Below, one piece after another: positions 1 to 8,970 of a DNA stretch of 64,000 nucleotides; the stretch's first letter is position 1; the number at the start of each line of letters is the position of its first letter. A program made the translations under genes and the position numbers. Source of the DNA: CAZLQF01 sp964561545 (GTDB lineage: Bacteria; Bacteroidota; Bacteroidia; CAILMK01; CAYYUA01); contig CAZLQF010000003.1 of the NCBI GenBank assembly GCA_964561545.1, positions 1 to 64,000 on the forward strand. The letters run 5' to 3'. The notes below the pieces were generated by a model. The model was not told where the DNA came from, did not search any database, and saw nothing but the letters and a program-made list of their open reading frames with translations.

Positions 1-54
1 TAGAGCACTTGCCCGACACGCAAGAGGTCGCTGGTTCGAGTCCAGCACAGCCCA
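1..54 (+). tRNA. tRNA-Val(GAC), 3' part (5' end outside window)
   Basis: The anticodon stem CTTGC/GCAAG (8-12 and 20-24) closes a 7-base loop CCGACAC, putting anticodon GAC at 15-17. The variable loop is followed by the T arm GCTGG-TTCGAGT-CCAGC (30-46), then the acceptor 3' strand ACAGCCC and discriminator A54. CCA is not encoded. The D arm and 5' acceptor strand lie before the window. Position 33, normally U, reads C here (base 14). Confidence 0.93.
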
Positions 55-56
55 CA

Positions 57-86
57 AAAAATCCCCTTATGAGGGGATTTTTTATT
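57..86 (+). terminator. Rho-independent terminator after tRNA-Val
   Basis: A perfect 9-bp stem AAAATCCCC/GGGGATTTT with a six-base loop TTATGA is followed by a T run. It starts three bases after the tRNA discriminator base, so the tRNA is the last gene of its transcript. Confidence 0.88.
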
Positions 87-231
87 TGAATGCCATGTAA
101 AATTCAAATTATCAAATCACTTTCTTGATTTTAAATGAGGTAGTTTAATAATCTCCTAATAAAGGCCATAGCATTATTTCTTCTAAAAAAGCCTGATGGC
201 ATCAATCATTTGACACTTTAATCAAATCAAC

Positions 232-1224
232 TTAGTCTTCCACCTTCTCTCCTTTTTTAGAGGCAATGTGCCGGAAGATGGACTTGGCATGGTATCGGCC
301 GTTTTCTATAAATATATTGGCCGTTTCACAACCGCAAACTACGGCACCAGCTACGTAAATACCCGGAACATTGGTTTCATAAGTTTCTTGATTGAACCTT
401 GGTATCAGGGTTTCCTCATCGATCTCAATGCCTGAATTTTTCAGGAAGCCACCATCCGGATGATAGCCGGTAAGCAGGAATACAAAGTCAGCCGGAATGT
501 GCTCTACCTCCCCGCTATCTTTATTTTTAACGATTATTTCTTTCTCATTGATGGCTTGTACGTCTGAATTCCAATGGGCAGGGATCGAGCCTTCCTTGAT
601 GCGATTTTCAAGGTCCGGTTTAATCCAATACTTGATCGATTTGGAGAGTTCATCTCTGCGATGGATCAAGCGGACTTTGGCACCATGGCGATATAATTCC
701 ATGGTGGATTCAGCTGCCGAATTAGCACCGCCAACCACGGCCACGTTAAGATTGGCGTAGCCAAAAGCTTCGTCATAAAAGTGAGAAACGTGATCCATAT
801 CCTCACCAGGAACGTTGATTTTGTTGGCGTTGTCAAAATACCCAATAGCCAGTACTACATTTTTGGCCAGGTAGTCCCCCTGGTCTGTTTCAACTTTAAA
901 CAAATCATCTTCCTTTGAGATGTTTTTAACGGTTGTGTATTGACTTATCTTAAGGTCAAAATGTTGAGCAATTTTCAAGTAATACTCCATGGCCTCCTGT
1001 CGGCTTGGCCGCTTCCCAGGGCTTGTAGTAGGAAACGGAATGCCTTCTAATTCTAAAAGTTCAGCAGTAGAAAAAAATGAAATATTGGTGGGATATCGCC
1101 TTATGGTATTGGCAATGCTGCCTTTTTCAAAAATCAGGTAATGGTACCCTTTTTTTTCAGCTTCTATACCATTGGTCATTCCACAAGGGCCACTTCCTAT
1201 GATCGCTACATCGAGTACTTCCAT
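232..1224 (-). CDS. ypdA: YpdA-family FAD/NAD(P)-dependent putative bacillithiol disulfide reductase
   Basis: This is a 330-residue flavoprotein of the YpdA family, cytosolic, proposed to reduce bacillithiol disulfide with NADPH. The N-terminal FAD-binding Rossmann motif GSGPCG spans residues 10-15. It includes Cys14, the cysteine YpdA proteins carry in place of a thioredoxin-reductase CxxC pair. A second dinucleotide motif GGANSAAE lies at 165-172. A conserved C-terminal FAD segment (GIYVAGAVVCGCETANIF) lies near residue 290. It is transcribed divergently from gldA across a 306-bp gap, with no recognisable operon partner. The family call is firm. The bacillithiol role is inferred from family knowledge; no bsh gene is in the window. 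Confidence 0.85.
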   Translation of the reverse strand: MEVLDVAIIGSGPCGMTNGIEAEKKGYHYLIFEKGSIANTIRRYPTNISFFSTAELLELEGIPFPTTSPGKRPSRQEAMEYYLKIAQHFDLKISQYTTVKNISKEDDLFKVETDQGDYLAKNVVLAIGYFDNANKINVPGEDMDHVSHFYDEAFGYANLNVAVVGGANSAAESTMELYRHGAKVRLIHRRDELSKSIKYWIKPDLENRIKEGSIPAHWNSDVQAINEKEIIVKNKDSGEVEHIPADFVFLLTGYHPDGGFLKNSGIEIDEETLIPRFNQETYETNVPGIYVAGAVVCGCETANIFIENGRYHAKSIFRHIASKKGEKVED

Positions 1225-1530
1225 TGATAATGTTTTTTGAGCTTTAACAACAAACCGATTAATAGCGTTTTAAAATAGCTGCGAAATTACCGGAACTGGA
1301 TCAATAGCAAAAATGCCTAAACTGCGAGCTTTTGAACATTAACTTCACCATTAAAGTCATTCAAAAAAAGCTTATAAGTGGTTTAAACTGAATTTCTATT
1401 TATTGTTGCAACTTTACAATCAAATCACTCAAGGGTGGTATAATAATTGTGTATTTAAAGGCTTGATGGGAAAAATGCAACCATTACGATTTCATAATTT
1501 CGCAATCCTGTAAATTGAAAAAGGGAACCC
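1225..1530. other. 306-bp divergent intergenic region between ypdA and gldA
   Basis: This gap must contain the start signals for ypdA (minus) and gldA (plus). I see no RNA gene, no convincing ORF and no exact TAnnTTTG element. A TATAAT-like string at 1439-1444 is not a typical Bacteroidetes promoter motif. An AAGGGA ribosome-binding-like sequence lies just ahead of the gldA TTG start. Confidence 0.5.
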
Positions 1531-2445
1531 TTGTCAATTAAAGTTGAAAACCTGACCAAGGCATTTGGTGACCAAACAGCGGTTGATCATATTGACTTTG
1601 CTGTAAATCGCGGAGAGGTGGTAGGATTGTTAGGACCTAACGGTGCCGGGAAGTCTACCTGCATGAAAATGTTGACGTGTTACTATGCCCCTTCTGATGG
1701 CAATGCCTGGGTTCGTGATCACGACATTTACGAAGATTCATTAGCTGTAAGAGCAGCTACAGGTTATCTACCCGAGCAAAATCCGCTTTATGATGAGATG
1801 TATGTAAAAGAATTCCTTGGTTTCATTGGGAACATGTATGGGATGAAAGGCAATGTTAAACACCGGATCCGTGAGCTTATTGATTTGACGGGTTTAGGCC
1901 CCGAACAACATAAAAAGATCCGAACGCTTTCAAAAGGCTATCAACAAAGGGTCGGTTTAGCGCAAGCCCTGATCCATGATCCTGAGGTTTTAATTTTGGA
2001 TGAACCCACTTCAGGGTTGGATCCCAACCAAGTTGTTGAAATCCGTAACTTGATCAAAGAAATTGGCCAAGAAAAAACCATCATGCTCTCCTCTCATATC
2101 ATGCAGGAAGTACAGGCTATGTGCGACCGGGTGATCATCATTAGTGCTGGTACTATCGTAGCCGATGAGGAAACTAGTAAACTGGTTGAGCGATTTTCAG
2201 GCAAAATGTATGTTCGGTGCATTTTTAAAAATCCAATTAATAAGGAAGAATTGATGGAACTTAAGGACGTAGAAGAAGCTGAAAATCAGAACGGTGAATG
2301 GTTCATAAGGAGTAAAGGTGAAGCAGACATCAGGGAAAACATCTTCAATTTTGCTTCGGGCAAACAAAATCCTTTGTTGGCAATGTCGCAGGAAGGGGAA
2401 AGCCTGGAAACGGTGTTTCAGCAATTGACTCAGGATAACCAATGA
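1531..2445 (+). CDS. gldA: GldA, gliding motility ABC transporter ATP-binding subunit
   Basis: ATPase of the GldAFG ABC transporter, peripheral on the inner membrane and required for gliding in Flavobacterium. The 304-residue protein has Walker A GPNGAGKST (35-43), ABC signature LSKGYQQR (133-140), Walker B VLILDEP (153-159) and the SSH switch histidine. A family-typical C-terminal extension follows. The start is TTG at 1531, preceded by an AAGGGA-like site; no in-frame ATG gives a complete N-terminal strand. gldF and gldG follow on the same strand, which fixes the assignment within the large ABC family. The 129-bp gap to gldF holds no gene. Confidence 0.93.
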   Translation: MSIKVENLTKAFGDQTAVDHIDFAVNRGEVVGLLGPNGAGKSTCMKMLTCYYAPSDGNAWVRDHDIYEDSLAVRAATGYLPEQNPLYDEMYVKEFLGFIGNMYGMKGNVKHRIRELIDLTGLGPEQHKKIRTLSKGYQQRVGLAQALIHDPEVLILDEPTSGLDPNQVVEIRNLIKEIGQEKTIMLSSHIMQEVQAMCDRVIIISAGTIVADEETSKLVERFSGKMYVRCIFKNPINKEELMELKDVEEAENQNGEWFIRSKGEADIRENIFNFASGKQNPLLAMSQEGESLETVFQQLTQDNQ

Positions 2446-2574
2446 TTTATGGATAAAGGAACCAAAGAAAAAGCTCCTTCAAGGTTGAGTTTGCAATTAG
2501 ATAATAAAAATCAGGTTCAAGCTCAATATTCAAACAAAGAAATATAAAACTAAGGCCTAAAACCTTTTTGGCAA

Positions 2575-3303
2575 ATGTGGACTATTTTAAAAAAAGAAGT
2601 TAACATATTTTTCAGTTCCCTGATTGCCTATATCGTTATCAGCGTTTTTTTAATTGCCACAGGGTTGTTTGTATGGGTTTTACCGCAAAAGAATGTTTTT
2701 GATTATGGCTATGCGACTCTTGAACAGATGTTCAACATTGCACCTTGGGTGTTTATGTTCCTCATACCGGCTATAACCATGCGGTTTTTTTCAGAAGAGC
2801 GAAACACGGGAACATTGGAGATCATTACCACTAAGCCAATCAGTGACCTGTCCATTGTTGGGGGTAAATTCTTATCGGGTGTTGTACTTGTGGTTTTTTC
2901 ATTGCTTCCCACGTTTTTATATTTTTATACAATTTATCAATTAGCAAGCCCGGTAGGGAATGTGGATTTTGGCGGAACCATGGGTTCTTATTTGGGGCTG
3001 TTGTTTTTAGGTAGTGGCTATGTTGCCATTGGTGTATTTGCTTCTTCACTTACCAACAATCAGATTATTTCTTTTATTCTGGGCATGTTCATTTGCTTTG
3101 TTTTTTATGCCCTGATTGAGTGGACCCGGGAGTTTACCATGATTAGCGGTATAGATGTTATCCTTGAAGCATTGAGCATTCAAGCACATTATAAATCCAT
3201 GAGCAGAGGCGTAATCGATACAAGAGATGTTATCTACTTTGCCAGCCTCATTGGGTTCTTTCTTACTGTAACTAAAACAACCTTAGAAAGCAGGAAATGG
3301 TAG
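2575..3303 (+). CDS. gldF: GldF, gliding motility ABC transporter permease
   Basis: A 242-residue ABC-2 type integral membrane protein, partner of GldA and GldG. An N-terminal helix (about residues 14-36) is followed by a cytoplasmic FFSEERNTGTLE element, characteristic of ABC-2 permeases. Several further hydrophobic segments follow (about 97-118, 137-158, 161-182 and 216-235). It ends 25 bp before gldG, consistent with co-transcription. Position and sequence make the call secure; the transported substrate is unknown. Confidence 0.93.
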   Translation: MWTILKKEVNIFFSSLIAYIVISVFLIATGLFVWVLPQKNVFDYGYATLEQMFNIAPWVFMFLIPAITMRFFSEERNTGTLEIITTKPISDLSIVGGKFLSGVVLVVFSLLPTFLYFYTIYQLASPVGNVDFGGTMGSYLGLLFLGSGYVAIGVFASSLTNNQIISFILGMFICFVFYALIEWTREFTMISGIDVILEALSIQAHYKSMSRGVIDTRDVIYFASLIGFFLTVTKTTLESRKW

Positions 3304-3328
3304 ACCGCAAAAAGGATCAAATTGGATC

Positions 3329-5029
3329 ATGAAAAAAGCCCAAAGTCAAAAAATACAATCCTATCTCCAGTTATTGTTGGTTACGGCCATTATTATAGTG
3401 GTTAATGTAATTGCTCAGTTTACGCATGACCGATTTGACTTAACTTCTGAAAACCGTTATACGTTAAGCAACACCAGTAAGGAAATGCTTAGTAATCTTG
3501 ATGACATAGTTTATGTAAAGGTTTATTTGGGAGGTGACTTACCATCTGGTTTTAGGCGCTTGAAATCATCTACCCGTGAAATGCTCAATGAAATGAAGGT
3601 ATATGCAGGGGATAAGCTTGAATATGAGTTCATCGACCCAAGTGCTATTGAAAATCCCAAAGATCGGAGAAATCTGTACAGCCAATTGGCCGATCAAGGG
3701 TTGAGCCCTGTCAATTTGCAAGTGAAAAAAGGAGAAGGAAGTGCTCAACAATACATTTTTCCAGGGGCCATTTTGAATTATAAAAATGAAACAATGCCCT
3801 TGCAGCTATTGCAAAGCCAACAGGGCCGCAATCCGGAAAAAGTATTGCACAACTCTATTCTTGAGCTCGAATATGGCATTATTAATAGCGTCAAAAAGTT
3901 ATTATCCGGCAAGAATAAAGACATTGCATTTATTGGAGGCCATGGAGAACTTGGTAAAAAGCCTACCAAAGATATTCGCCAAACCCTATCCAATTACTAC
4001 AACATCAAAAGGTTAAACTTACCAAAATATAAAGTTGGTTCACTTAATGGATTTGATCTGGCCATCGTTGCCAAGCCAACCGAAGAATTTACTGAACTTG
4101 ACAAGTACAAACTGGATCAATTCATTATGAGGGGCGGTAAAGTGATATGGCTGGTTGAATCGGTTACAGCTAACATGGATAGCCTCGATTCCCATGGTGT
4201 AGGCTTCAGTTACGAGAATAACGTAAATTTAGAAGACCAACTTTTTAAATATGGGGTGCGGATCAACCGCAACCTTGTTCAAGACCTTAGAAGTCATGTA
4301 ACGCCTATTACGCGAAGATCAACAGGTAGACAAAGGCAGCGCGATTTTTTACCCTGGCCTTTTTACCCCTTGGTGATACCAACCAATGATCATCCAATGG
4401 TCAATAACATGAGCGCAATTTGGCTACGGTTTGCCAATACAATTGATACGGTTGGAAATCCTGGAATTGATAAAAAGCCTATCCTTCAAACTTCGCCCTA
4501 TTCCAGAACCATGTTTCACCCTGTTAGGATCAATATGCAGAACATCAGGGATCGAATGAACAGGCGTCTTTTCAATCAAGGTCCGCAAACAGTGGGGGTA
4601 TTGCTGAAGGGAAAATTTAATTCTGTTTTTAAAAACAGGGTAAAACCTGAAACGCTCGAAACAGGTAAATACGGAGATTTGAAAGAAAAAAGCGACTCTA
4701 CAAAAATGGTGGTAATAGCGGACGGAGACCTGATCCGCAATCAATACAGCCAGCTTAATGACCAAAGTTATGAACTTGGGAGGGACCGCTTTACCAAAAG
4801 AACTTTCAGCAATAAAGATTTCATGCTTAATGCCGTTGATTACTTGTTAGATGAATCAGGGCTCATTCAATTGCGGGCTAAGGATTTTTCTATGCGCCTT
4901 CTTAACGAAAGCCGGGCCGAGGCGGAAAAACTTTACTGGCAAATTATGAACATGGGGGCCCCGGTCTTAATAGTTATCATATTTGGCATTCTTTACAATT
5001 TTGTACGCAAACAAAGGTTTGCCACTTAA
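3329..5029 (+). CDS. gldG: GldG, gliding motility ABC transporter auxiliary protein
   Basis: The 566-residue third component of the Gld ABC transporter. It has an N-terminal membrane anchor (about residues 14-32), a long extracytoplasmic region of the ABC-transporter auxiliary type (an IAFIGGHGELGK motif begins the second lobe near residue 199), and a C-terminal transmembrane helix (about 543-560) with a basic tail. This single-span-at-each-end layout is standard for GldG. It is 25 bp downstream of gldF and 119 bp upstream of the DUF4340 gene. Confidence 0.93.
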   Translation: MKKAQSQKIQSYLQLLLVTAIIIVVNVIAQFTHDRFDLTSENRYTLSNTSKEMLSNLDDIVYVKVYLGGDLPSGFRRLKSSTREMLNEMKVYAGDKLEYEFIDPSAIENPKDRRNLYSQLADQGLSPVNLQVKKGEGSAQQYIFPGAILNYKNETMPLQLLQSQQGRNPEKVLHNSILELEYGIINSVKKLLSGKNKDIAFIGGHGELGKKPTKDIRQTLSNYYNIKRLNLPKYKVGSLNGFDLAIVAKPTEEFTELDKYKLDQFIMRGGKVIWLVESVTANMDSLDSHGVGFSYENNVNLEDQLFKYGVRINRNLVQDLRSHVTPITRRSTGRQRQRDFLPWPFYPLVIPTNDHPMVNNMSAIWLRFANTIDTVGNPGIDKKPILQTSPYSRTMFHPVRINMQNIRDRMNRRLFNQGPQTVGVLLKGKFNSVFKNRVKPETLETGKYGDLKEKSDSTKMVVIADGDLIRNQYSQLNDQSYELGRDRFTKRTFSNKDFMLNAVDYLLDESGLIQLRAKDFSMRLLNESRAEAEKLYWQIMNMGAPVLIVIIFGILYNFVRKQRFAT

Positions 5030-5148
5030 GTAAAAGCTTTAGGCTGATTAACAATGAAATGGCTAATAATGTAATTGAAAAAAAACCAACTGCTTCAAAA
5101 TTGCTGTTGGTTAAGACCAGAAAACCCGGATCCTAAACCTTAAAATCA

Positions 5149-6219
5149 ATGAAGAAAAGAAACCTTATAATATTAAGTGCTATACTTGTGGTCCTTATTG
5201 GTATCGCTTATCTGGCTGTTAACCAACAATCATCTTCTACCATTGACCGCGAAAAAGCTGATTTTAGTGTAGAGGACACCGCAACTATTTCTTCCATTTT
5301 TCTTGCTGACCGCAATGGAAATGAAGTCAAGCTCGTCAGAAGATCAAGTGATCAATGGTTCGTCAATGATGAGTACCCCGCTAACGAAAGCAGAATTAAG
5401 ACGCTGCTTACCACGATCAAACAGGTTGAGGTTAAAAATCCTGTTCCCTTGACAGCCCGCAAGAATGTGGTTAAAAACATGGCTACCAACCACGTTAAGA
5501 TAGAAATTTTTAAAGATGGAAATTTGCACAAATCTTATTTTGTGGGAGGAACAACCCCCGATGAATTGGGTACTTACATGGCGATGAATCCTAAAGAACC
5601 AGGCTTATTTGGCGAGCTATTACAAACCATCGGTTTGAAGGAACCGGAAGCTACCAAAGAGCCATTTGTAACCCATATTCCAGGTTTCGAAGGCTTTCTT
5701 TCTTCAAGGTATTTCGCTAACGTTAAAGACTGGCGCACTCAAGAACTTTTTCCTTTTAATCCAATGGCTATTGAAAAGGTCCAAATGAAATATCCGAACA
5801 ACCAGGAAAAGTCCTTTCAAATAAAGGTTAAAGGCGATAATCAATTTCAAGTGACCGGGATGGCTAACCAGCGAGAACTGAAGACGCCATCCAAACCCGC
5901 CATTAAGACTTTTTTAATGGAATTTGAGGAGGTAAACTTTGTAAGGACCCTTAATAAAACCTCGGATAAGGTAATGGATTCTTTACAAAATGTAACACCT
6001 AAGGTTAAAATTGCTGTAAAAGTAAAAGACCATAAACCAAGAAAATTAAAGGTTTACCCGATCCCCAGGGAGCCTATTAGCAGTGAAGTTCCTACTGAAG
6101 AATTGGAGATTGAAAAATACTACGGCATAGCCAACACCCGTGACCAAGTTTTGATCATTCAATCGAGGATACTCGATAAAATTTTAAGGCATTTTAAAGA
6201 TTTCGAATCCTTAAAATAA
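5149..6219 (+). CDS. DUF4340 domain-containing membrane-anchored protein
   Basis: A 356-residue protein with a short basic N-terminus and one hydrophobic helix (residues 6-24), then a mixed alpha/beta extracytoplasmic region beginning with the DUF4340-like pattern of polar beta strands and a conserved W-F/V-hydrophobic motif (DQWFVNDEYPAN near residue 68). DUF4340 proteins often follow gldG-like ABC auxiliary genes, as here, so it is probably an accessory of the GldAFG transporter. This is inferred from context; no biochemical role is known to me. dnaN starts 56 bp later. Confidence 0.75.
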   Translation: MKKRNLIILSAILVVLIGIAYLAVNQQSSSTIDREKADFSVEDTATISSIFLADRNGNEVKLVRRSSDQWFVNDEYPANESRIKTLLTTIKQVEVKNPVPLTARKNVVKNMATNHVKIEIFKDGNLHKSYFVGGTTPDELGTYMAMNPKEPGLFGELLQTIGLKEPEATKEPFVTHIPGFEGFLSSRYFANVKDWRTQELFPFNPMAIEKVQMKYPNNQEKSFQIKVKGDNQFQVTGMANQRELKTPSKPAIKTFLMEFEEVNFVRTLNKTSDKVMDSLQNVTPKVKIAVKVKDHKPRKLKVYPIPREPISSEVPTEELEIEKYYGIANTRDQVLIIQSRILDKILRHFKDFESLK

Positions 6220-6275
6220 ATTACTTTTGTGGTAGGTAACCGATTCAAATTACCGAGACCAAAAATCAAGACTTT

Positions 6276-7484
6276 ATGAAATTTATTGTTTCAACGTCCG
6301 CTTTGCTCAAACAATTACAGCTAATCAATGGTATTATTAGCAGTAAGGCGGTGATCCCCATTTTGGAATATTTCCTTTTTGAAATTGAGGAAAGCAAGTT
6401 AACCGTTACGGGTACAGACCTGGAAGTTTCTATGCGATCTGATTTGGAGGTTGAAGCAAAAGAAGAAGGCAGCGTTGCTGTTCCTTCTAAACTTATCATC
6501 GATATTCTTAAGAGCTTACCTGAACAGCCGGTTACTTTTACCATCAATACAGACAATCAATCAATTGAGTTAACGTCTGACAATGGTAAATATAAACTTG
6601 CAGGTGAGAATCCTGAGGATTTTCCCAAATTTCCGGAAGTTGAAGGGGGCTCATCCGTACAGCTTTCTGCTCAAATCCTTAATGAAGCCATCAACAACAC
6701 CATTTTTGCCATTGGCCAGGATGAGTTAAGGCCCGCCCTTACCGGGTTGTATTTCGAAATGTCACCAAACGACTTTAAGTTCGTTTCAACCGATGGCAAT
6801 AAGCTTGTTAAATACGCAAGAACCGATGTAAATGCCGAAAATGAAGACAGTTTTATCCTTCCCAAAAAGGCCTTGAACCTGCTAAAAAACTCATTGCCAG
6901 AGGGCAATCAAGATGTTAACGTCAATTACAACAATGTTAATGCGCTGTTTACTTTTGATAATGTTAAGCTGATCTGCAGGCTTGTAGATGAAAAATTCCC
7001 GGATTACAATGCCGCGATTCCTTCTGATACGCCTTACTCCTTACAGATAAGCCGTACAGAATTGGCCAACTCCCTTAAACGAATCTCCATTTTTGCCAAT
7101 AAAACCACGTACCAGGTTAAATTTAACATTAGCAGTAATGAACTTCAGTTAACCGCCCAGGACATGGATTTTTCCAATGAAGCCTATGAACGGTTAAGTT
7201 GCGAATTTGATGGGGGTAACATGCAAATCGGTTTTAATGCCCGGTTTCTTATTGATATGCTTAACATCCTTCACTCTGAAGAAGTCACCATTTCATTGTC
7301 TGAACACAACAGGCCTGGTATTTTGAAACCCAGTGAGATGGAAAATGGCGAAGACATCCTGATGCTTTTAATGCCGATCGTTATCAATTATGAAGAAGAG
7401 GAAGAAGAAGCTGAGGAAACGAGTGAAGATCAAGCAAATGAAACTGAAAGTGGGGCAACCGAAGAGGAAGAAAAAACTGAGTGA
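6276..7484 (+). CDS. dnaN: DNA polymerase III sliding clamp (beta subunit) with acidic C-terminal tail
   Basis: The beta clamp, a ring dimer of three-domain monomers that tethers DNA polymerase III. The 402 residues cover all three clamp domains, with clear family segments (ISSKAVIPILEYFLFE near residue 20, AGENPEDFPKFP near 110). The core ends at LMPIVI near residue 370, where clamps usually stop (about 366-370 residues). A further 32 residues follow, almost all Glu, Thr, Ser, Asn and Asp with only one Lys. The tail sits next to the surface that binds partner proteins. dnaN is not next to dnaA in this window. Confidence 0.96.
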   Translation: MKFIVSTSALLKQLQLINGIISSKAVIPILEYFLFEIEESKLTVTGTDLEVSMRSDLEVEAKEEGSVAVPSKLIIDILKSLPEQPVTFTINTDNQSIELTSDNGKYKLAGENPEDFPKFPEVEGGSSVQLSAQILNEAINNTIFAIGQDELRPALTGLYFEMSPNDFKFVSTDGNKLVKYARTDVNAENEDSFILPKKALNLLKNSLPEGNQDVNVNYNNVNALFTFDNVKLICRLVDEKFPDYNAAIPSDTPYSLQISRTELANSLKRISIFANKTTYQVKFNISSNELQLTAQDMDFSNEAYERLSCEFDGGNMQIGFNARFLIDMLNILHSEEVTISLSEHNRPGILKPSEMENGEDILMLLMPIVINYEEEEEEAEETSEDQANETESGATEEEEKTE

Positions 7485-7519
7485 TAAAGGAAGGTTGCCA
7501 TAATTCTCTTTAACCACAA

Positions 7520-8860
7520 ATGAGTTCACATACCTATCTTATTAAAAATGCATGGTTGATCAATGAGGGAGCGGAGCGAATTACCGATGTATTGATCAAA
7601 AATGGGCGAATTGAAAAAATAGATCCATCCCAACGTGCTCCTTCAGAACAGCATGAAACGATCAATGCAGCGGGCCAATATCTTTTTCCGGGCATCATTG
7701 ACAATCACGTTCATTTCAGAGAACCGGGTTTAACAAGCAAAGGAGATTTACTTACTGAATCTCAGGCTGCATTGGCAGGAGGCATTACTTCCACTATGGA
7801 GATGCCCAATACCAACCCTCCTGTTACCGACCTCGAGCGTCTTCAAGAAAAATTTGATCTGGCTTCCCAAAAATGCTTGACGAATTATTCATTTTACCTT
7901 GGAGCATCCAACGATAACCTGGAAACCCTCAAGCGGGCCAATGATTTAGATATTTGCGGGGTTAAGGTTTTTATGGGATCATCCACTGGCAACATGCTTG
8001 TTGATGATAAAAAGATGCTTGAAAAGATCCTTAGCAATGTCAAAAACCTTGTTGCGGTTCATGCTGAGGATGAGCAAGTTATCAAGGATAATCTTTATAC
8101 GATTAAAAGAATTTATGGTGAGGACCCTCCCATAGAAGCACATCCTAAAATAAGGGATGAGCGAGCCTGCTACGATGCATCAAATCAAATCATCAACCTG
8201 GCAAGGAAGTACCGTAGCAGACTGCACATTCTACATGTCACTACCCAGGAAGAATTGGGGCTGTTTGATACTGCTCCTTTGGAGGAGAAATATATAACAG
8301 CCGAAGCATGTGTTCATCACCTTTATTTTGACAATAGAGATTACGAAAAATTCGGTAATAAAATCAAGTGCTTCCCTTCCATTAAGGAACCGCGGCATAA
8401 AAAAGGGTTACTTCAAGGATTAAAAGAAGGGAAACTCGACATGATTGCTTCAGATCATGCGCCCCATCTTCTCAATGAAAAGGATACTAACTACCTTAAT
8501 GCGCCCGGTGGCATTCCAATGATCCAACATACCTTACCCATCATGTTAAAATTTTACCATCAAGGCTTGGTTTCTTTGCCATTTATTGCTGCTAAAATGG
8601 CACATAACCCTGCTTTGGCATATGGTATCAAAGATCGCGGATTTTTGAGGGAGGGCTATTATGGGGACTGTACTTTGGTTGATCCTGCTTCCTCTTATGC
8701 CGTTCACAAAGATAATATTCACTACAAGTGCAATTGGTCACCTTTCGAGGGAAGTGAGCTGCCCGCCAAAGTTACCCATACTTTTGTCAATGGAAACTTG
8801 GTTTACGAGAATAATCAGTTTGGTAAGCAATCGGGGATGCAACTTTCATTTTTGAATTGA
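7520..8860 (+). CDS. pyrC: Dihydroorotase
   Basis: An amidohydrolase-fold enzyme cyclising carbamoyl-aspartate to dihydroorotate in pyrimidine synthesis, cytosolic. The 446-residue protein has the metal-binding DNHVHFREPG motif (near residue 61), the GGITSTMEMPNTNPP segment (near 91), GVKVFMGSSTGN (near 150), the HVT histidine (near 239) and IASDHAPH (near 312), all as in class I bacterial dihydroorotases. It lies 35 bp after dnaN on the same strand. An allantoinase or hydantoinase is the alternative, but no purine-catabolic neighbours are present. Confidence 0.9.
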   Translation: MSSHTYLIKNAWLINEGAERITDVLIKNGRIEKIDPSQRAPSEQHETINAAGQYLFPGIIDNHVHFREPGLTSKGDLLTESQAALAGGITSTMEMPNTNPPVTDLERLQEKFDLASQKCLTNYSFYLGASNDNLETLKRANDLDICGVKVFMGSSTGNMLVDDKKMLEKILSNVKNLVAVHAEDEQVIKDNLYTIKRIYGEDPPIEAHPKIRDERACYDASNQIINLARKYRSRLHILHVTTQEELGLFDTAPLEEKYITAEACVHHLYFDNRDYEKFGNKIKCFPSIKEPRHKKGLLQGLKEGKLDMIASDHAPHLLNEKDTNYLNAPGGIPMIQHTLPIMLKFYHQGLVSLPFIAAKMAHNPALAYGIKDRGFLREGYYGDCTLVDPASSYAVHKDNIHYKCNWSPFEGSELPAKVTHTFVNGNLVYENNQFGKQSGMQLSFLN

Positions 8861-8970
8861 TACCTTTCAATAACAACCAATGCCCAATAAGTTTTGTTTA
8901 AAGCCTTGTTTCAATGCTTGAAAGTCCAATAGCGATTGAAGCCCCCTGTGAACACTCAAAGCGATTAGCT

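Noticed and set aside
1439..1444. TATAAT-like box ahead of gldA
   Set aside because: It resembles an enteric -10 box, not the Bacteroidetes TAnnTTTG element, and no matching -35 is seen.
4424..4765. 113-residue reverse-strand frame inside gldG
   Set aside because: A shadow of gldG with no family resemblance or start signal.
8905..8920. Small inverted repeat TTTCAA-TGC-TTGAAA between pyrC and the exchanger
   Set aside because: Only 6 bp and AT-rich with no T run; indistinguishable from chance.
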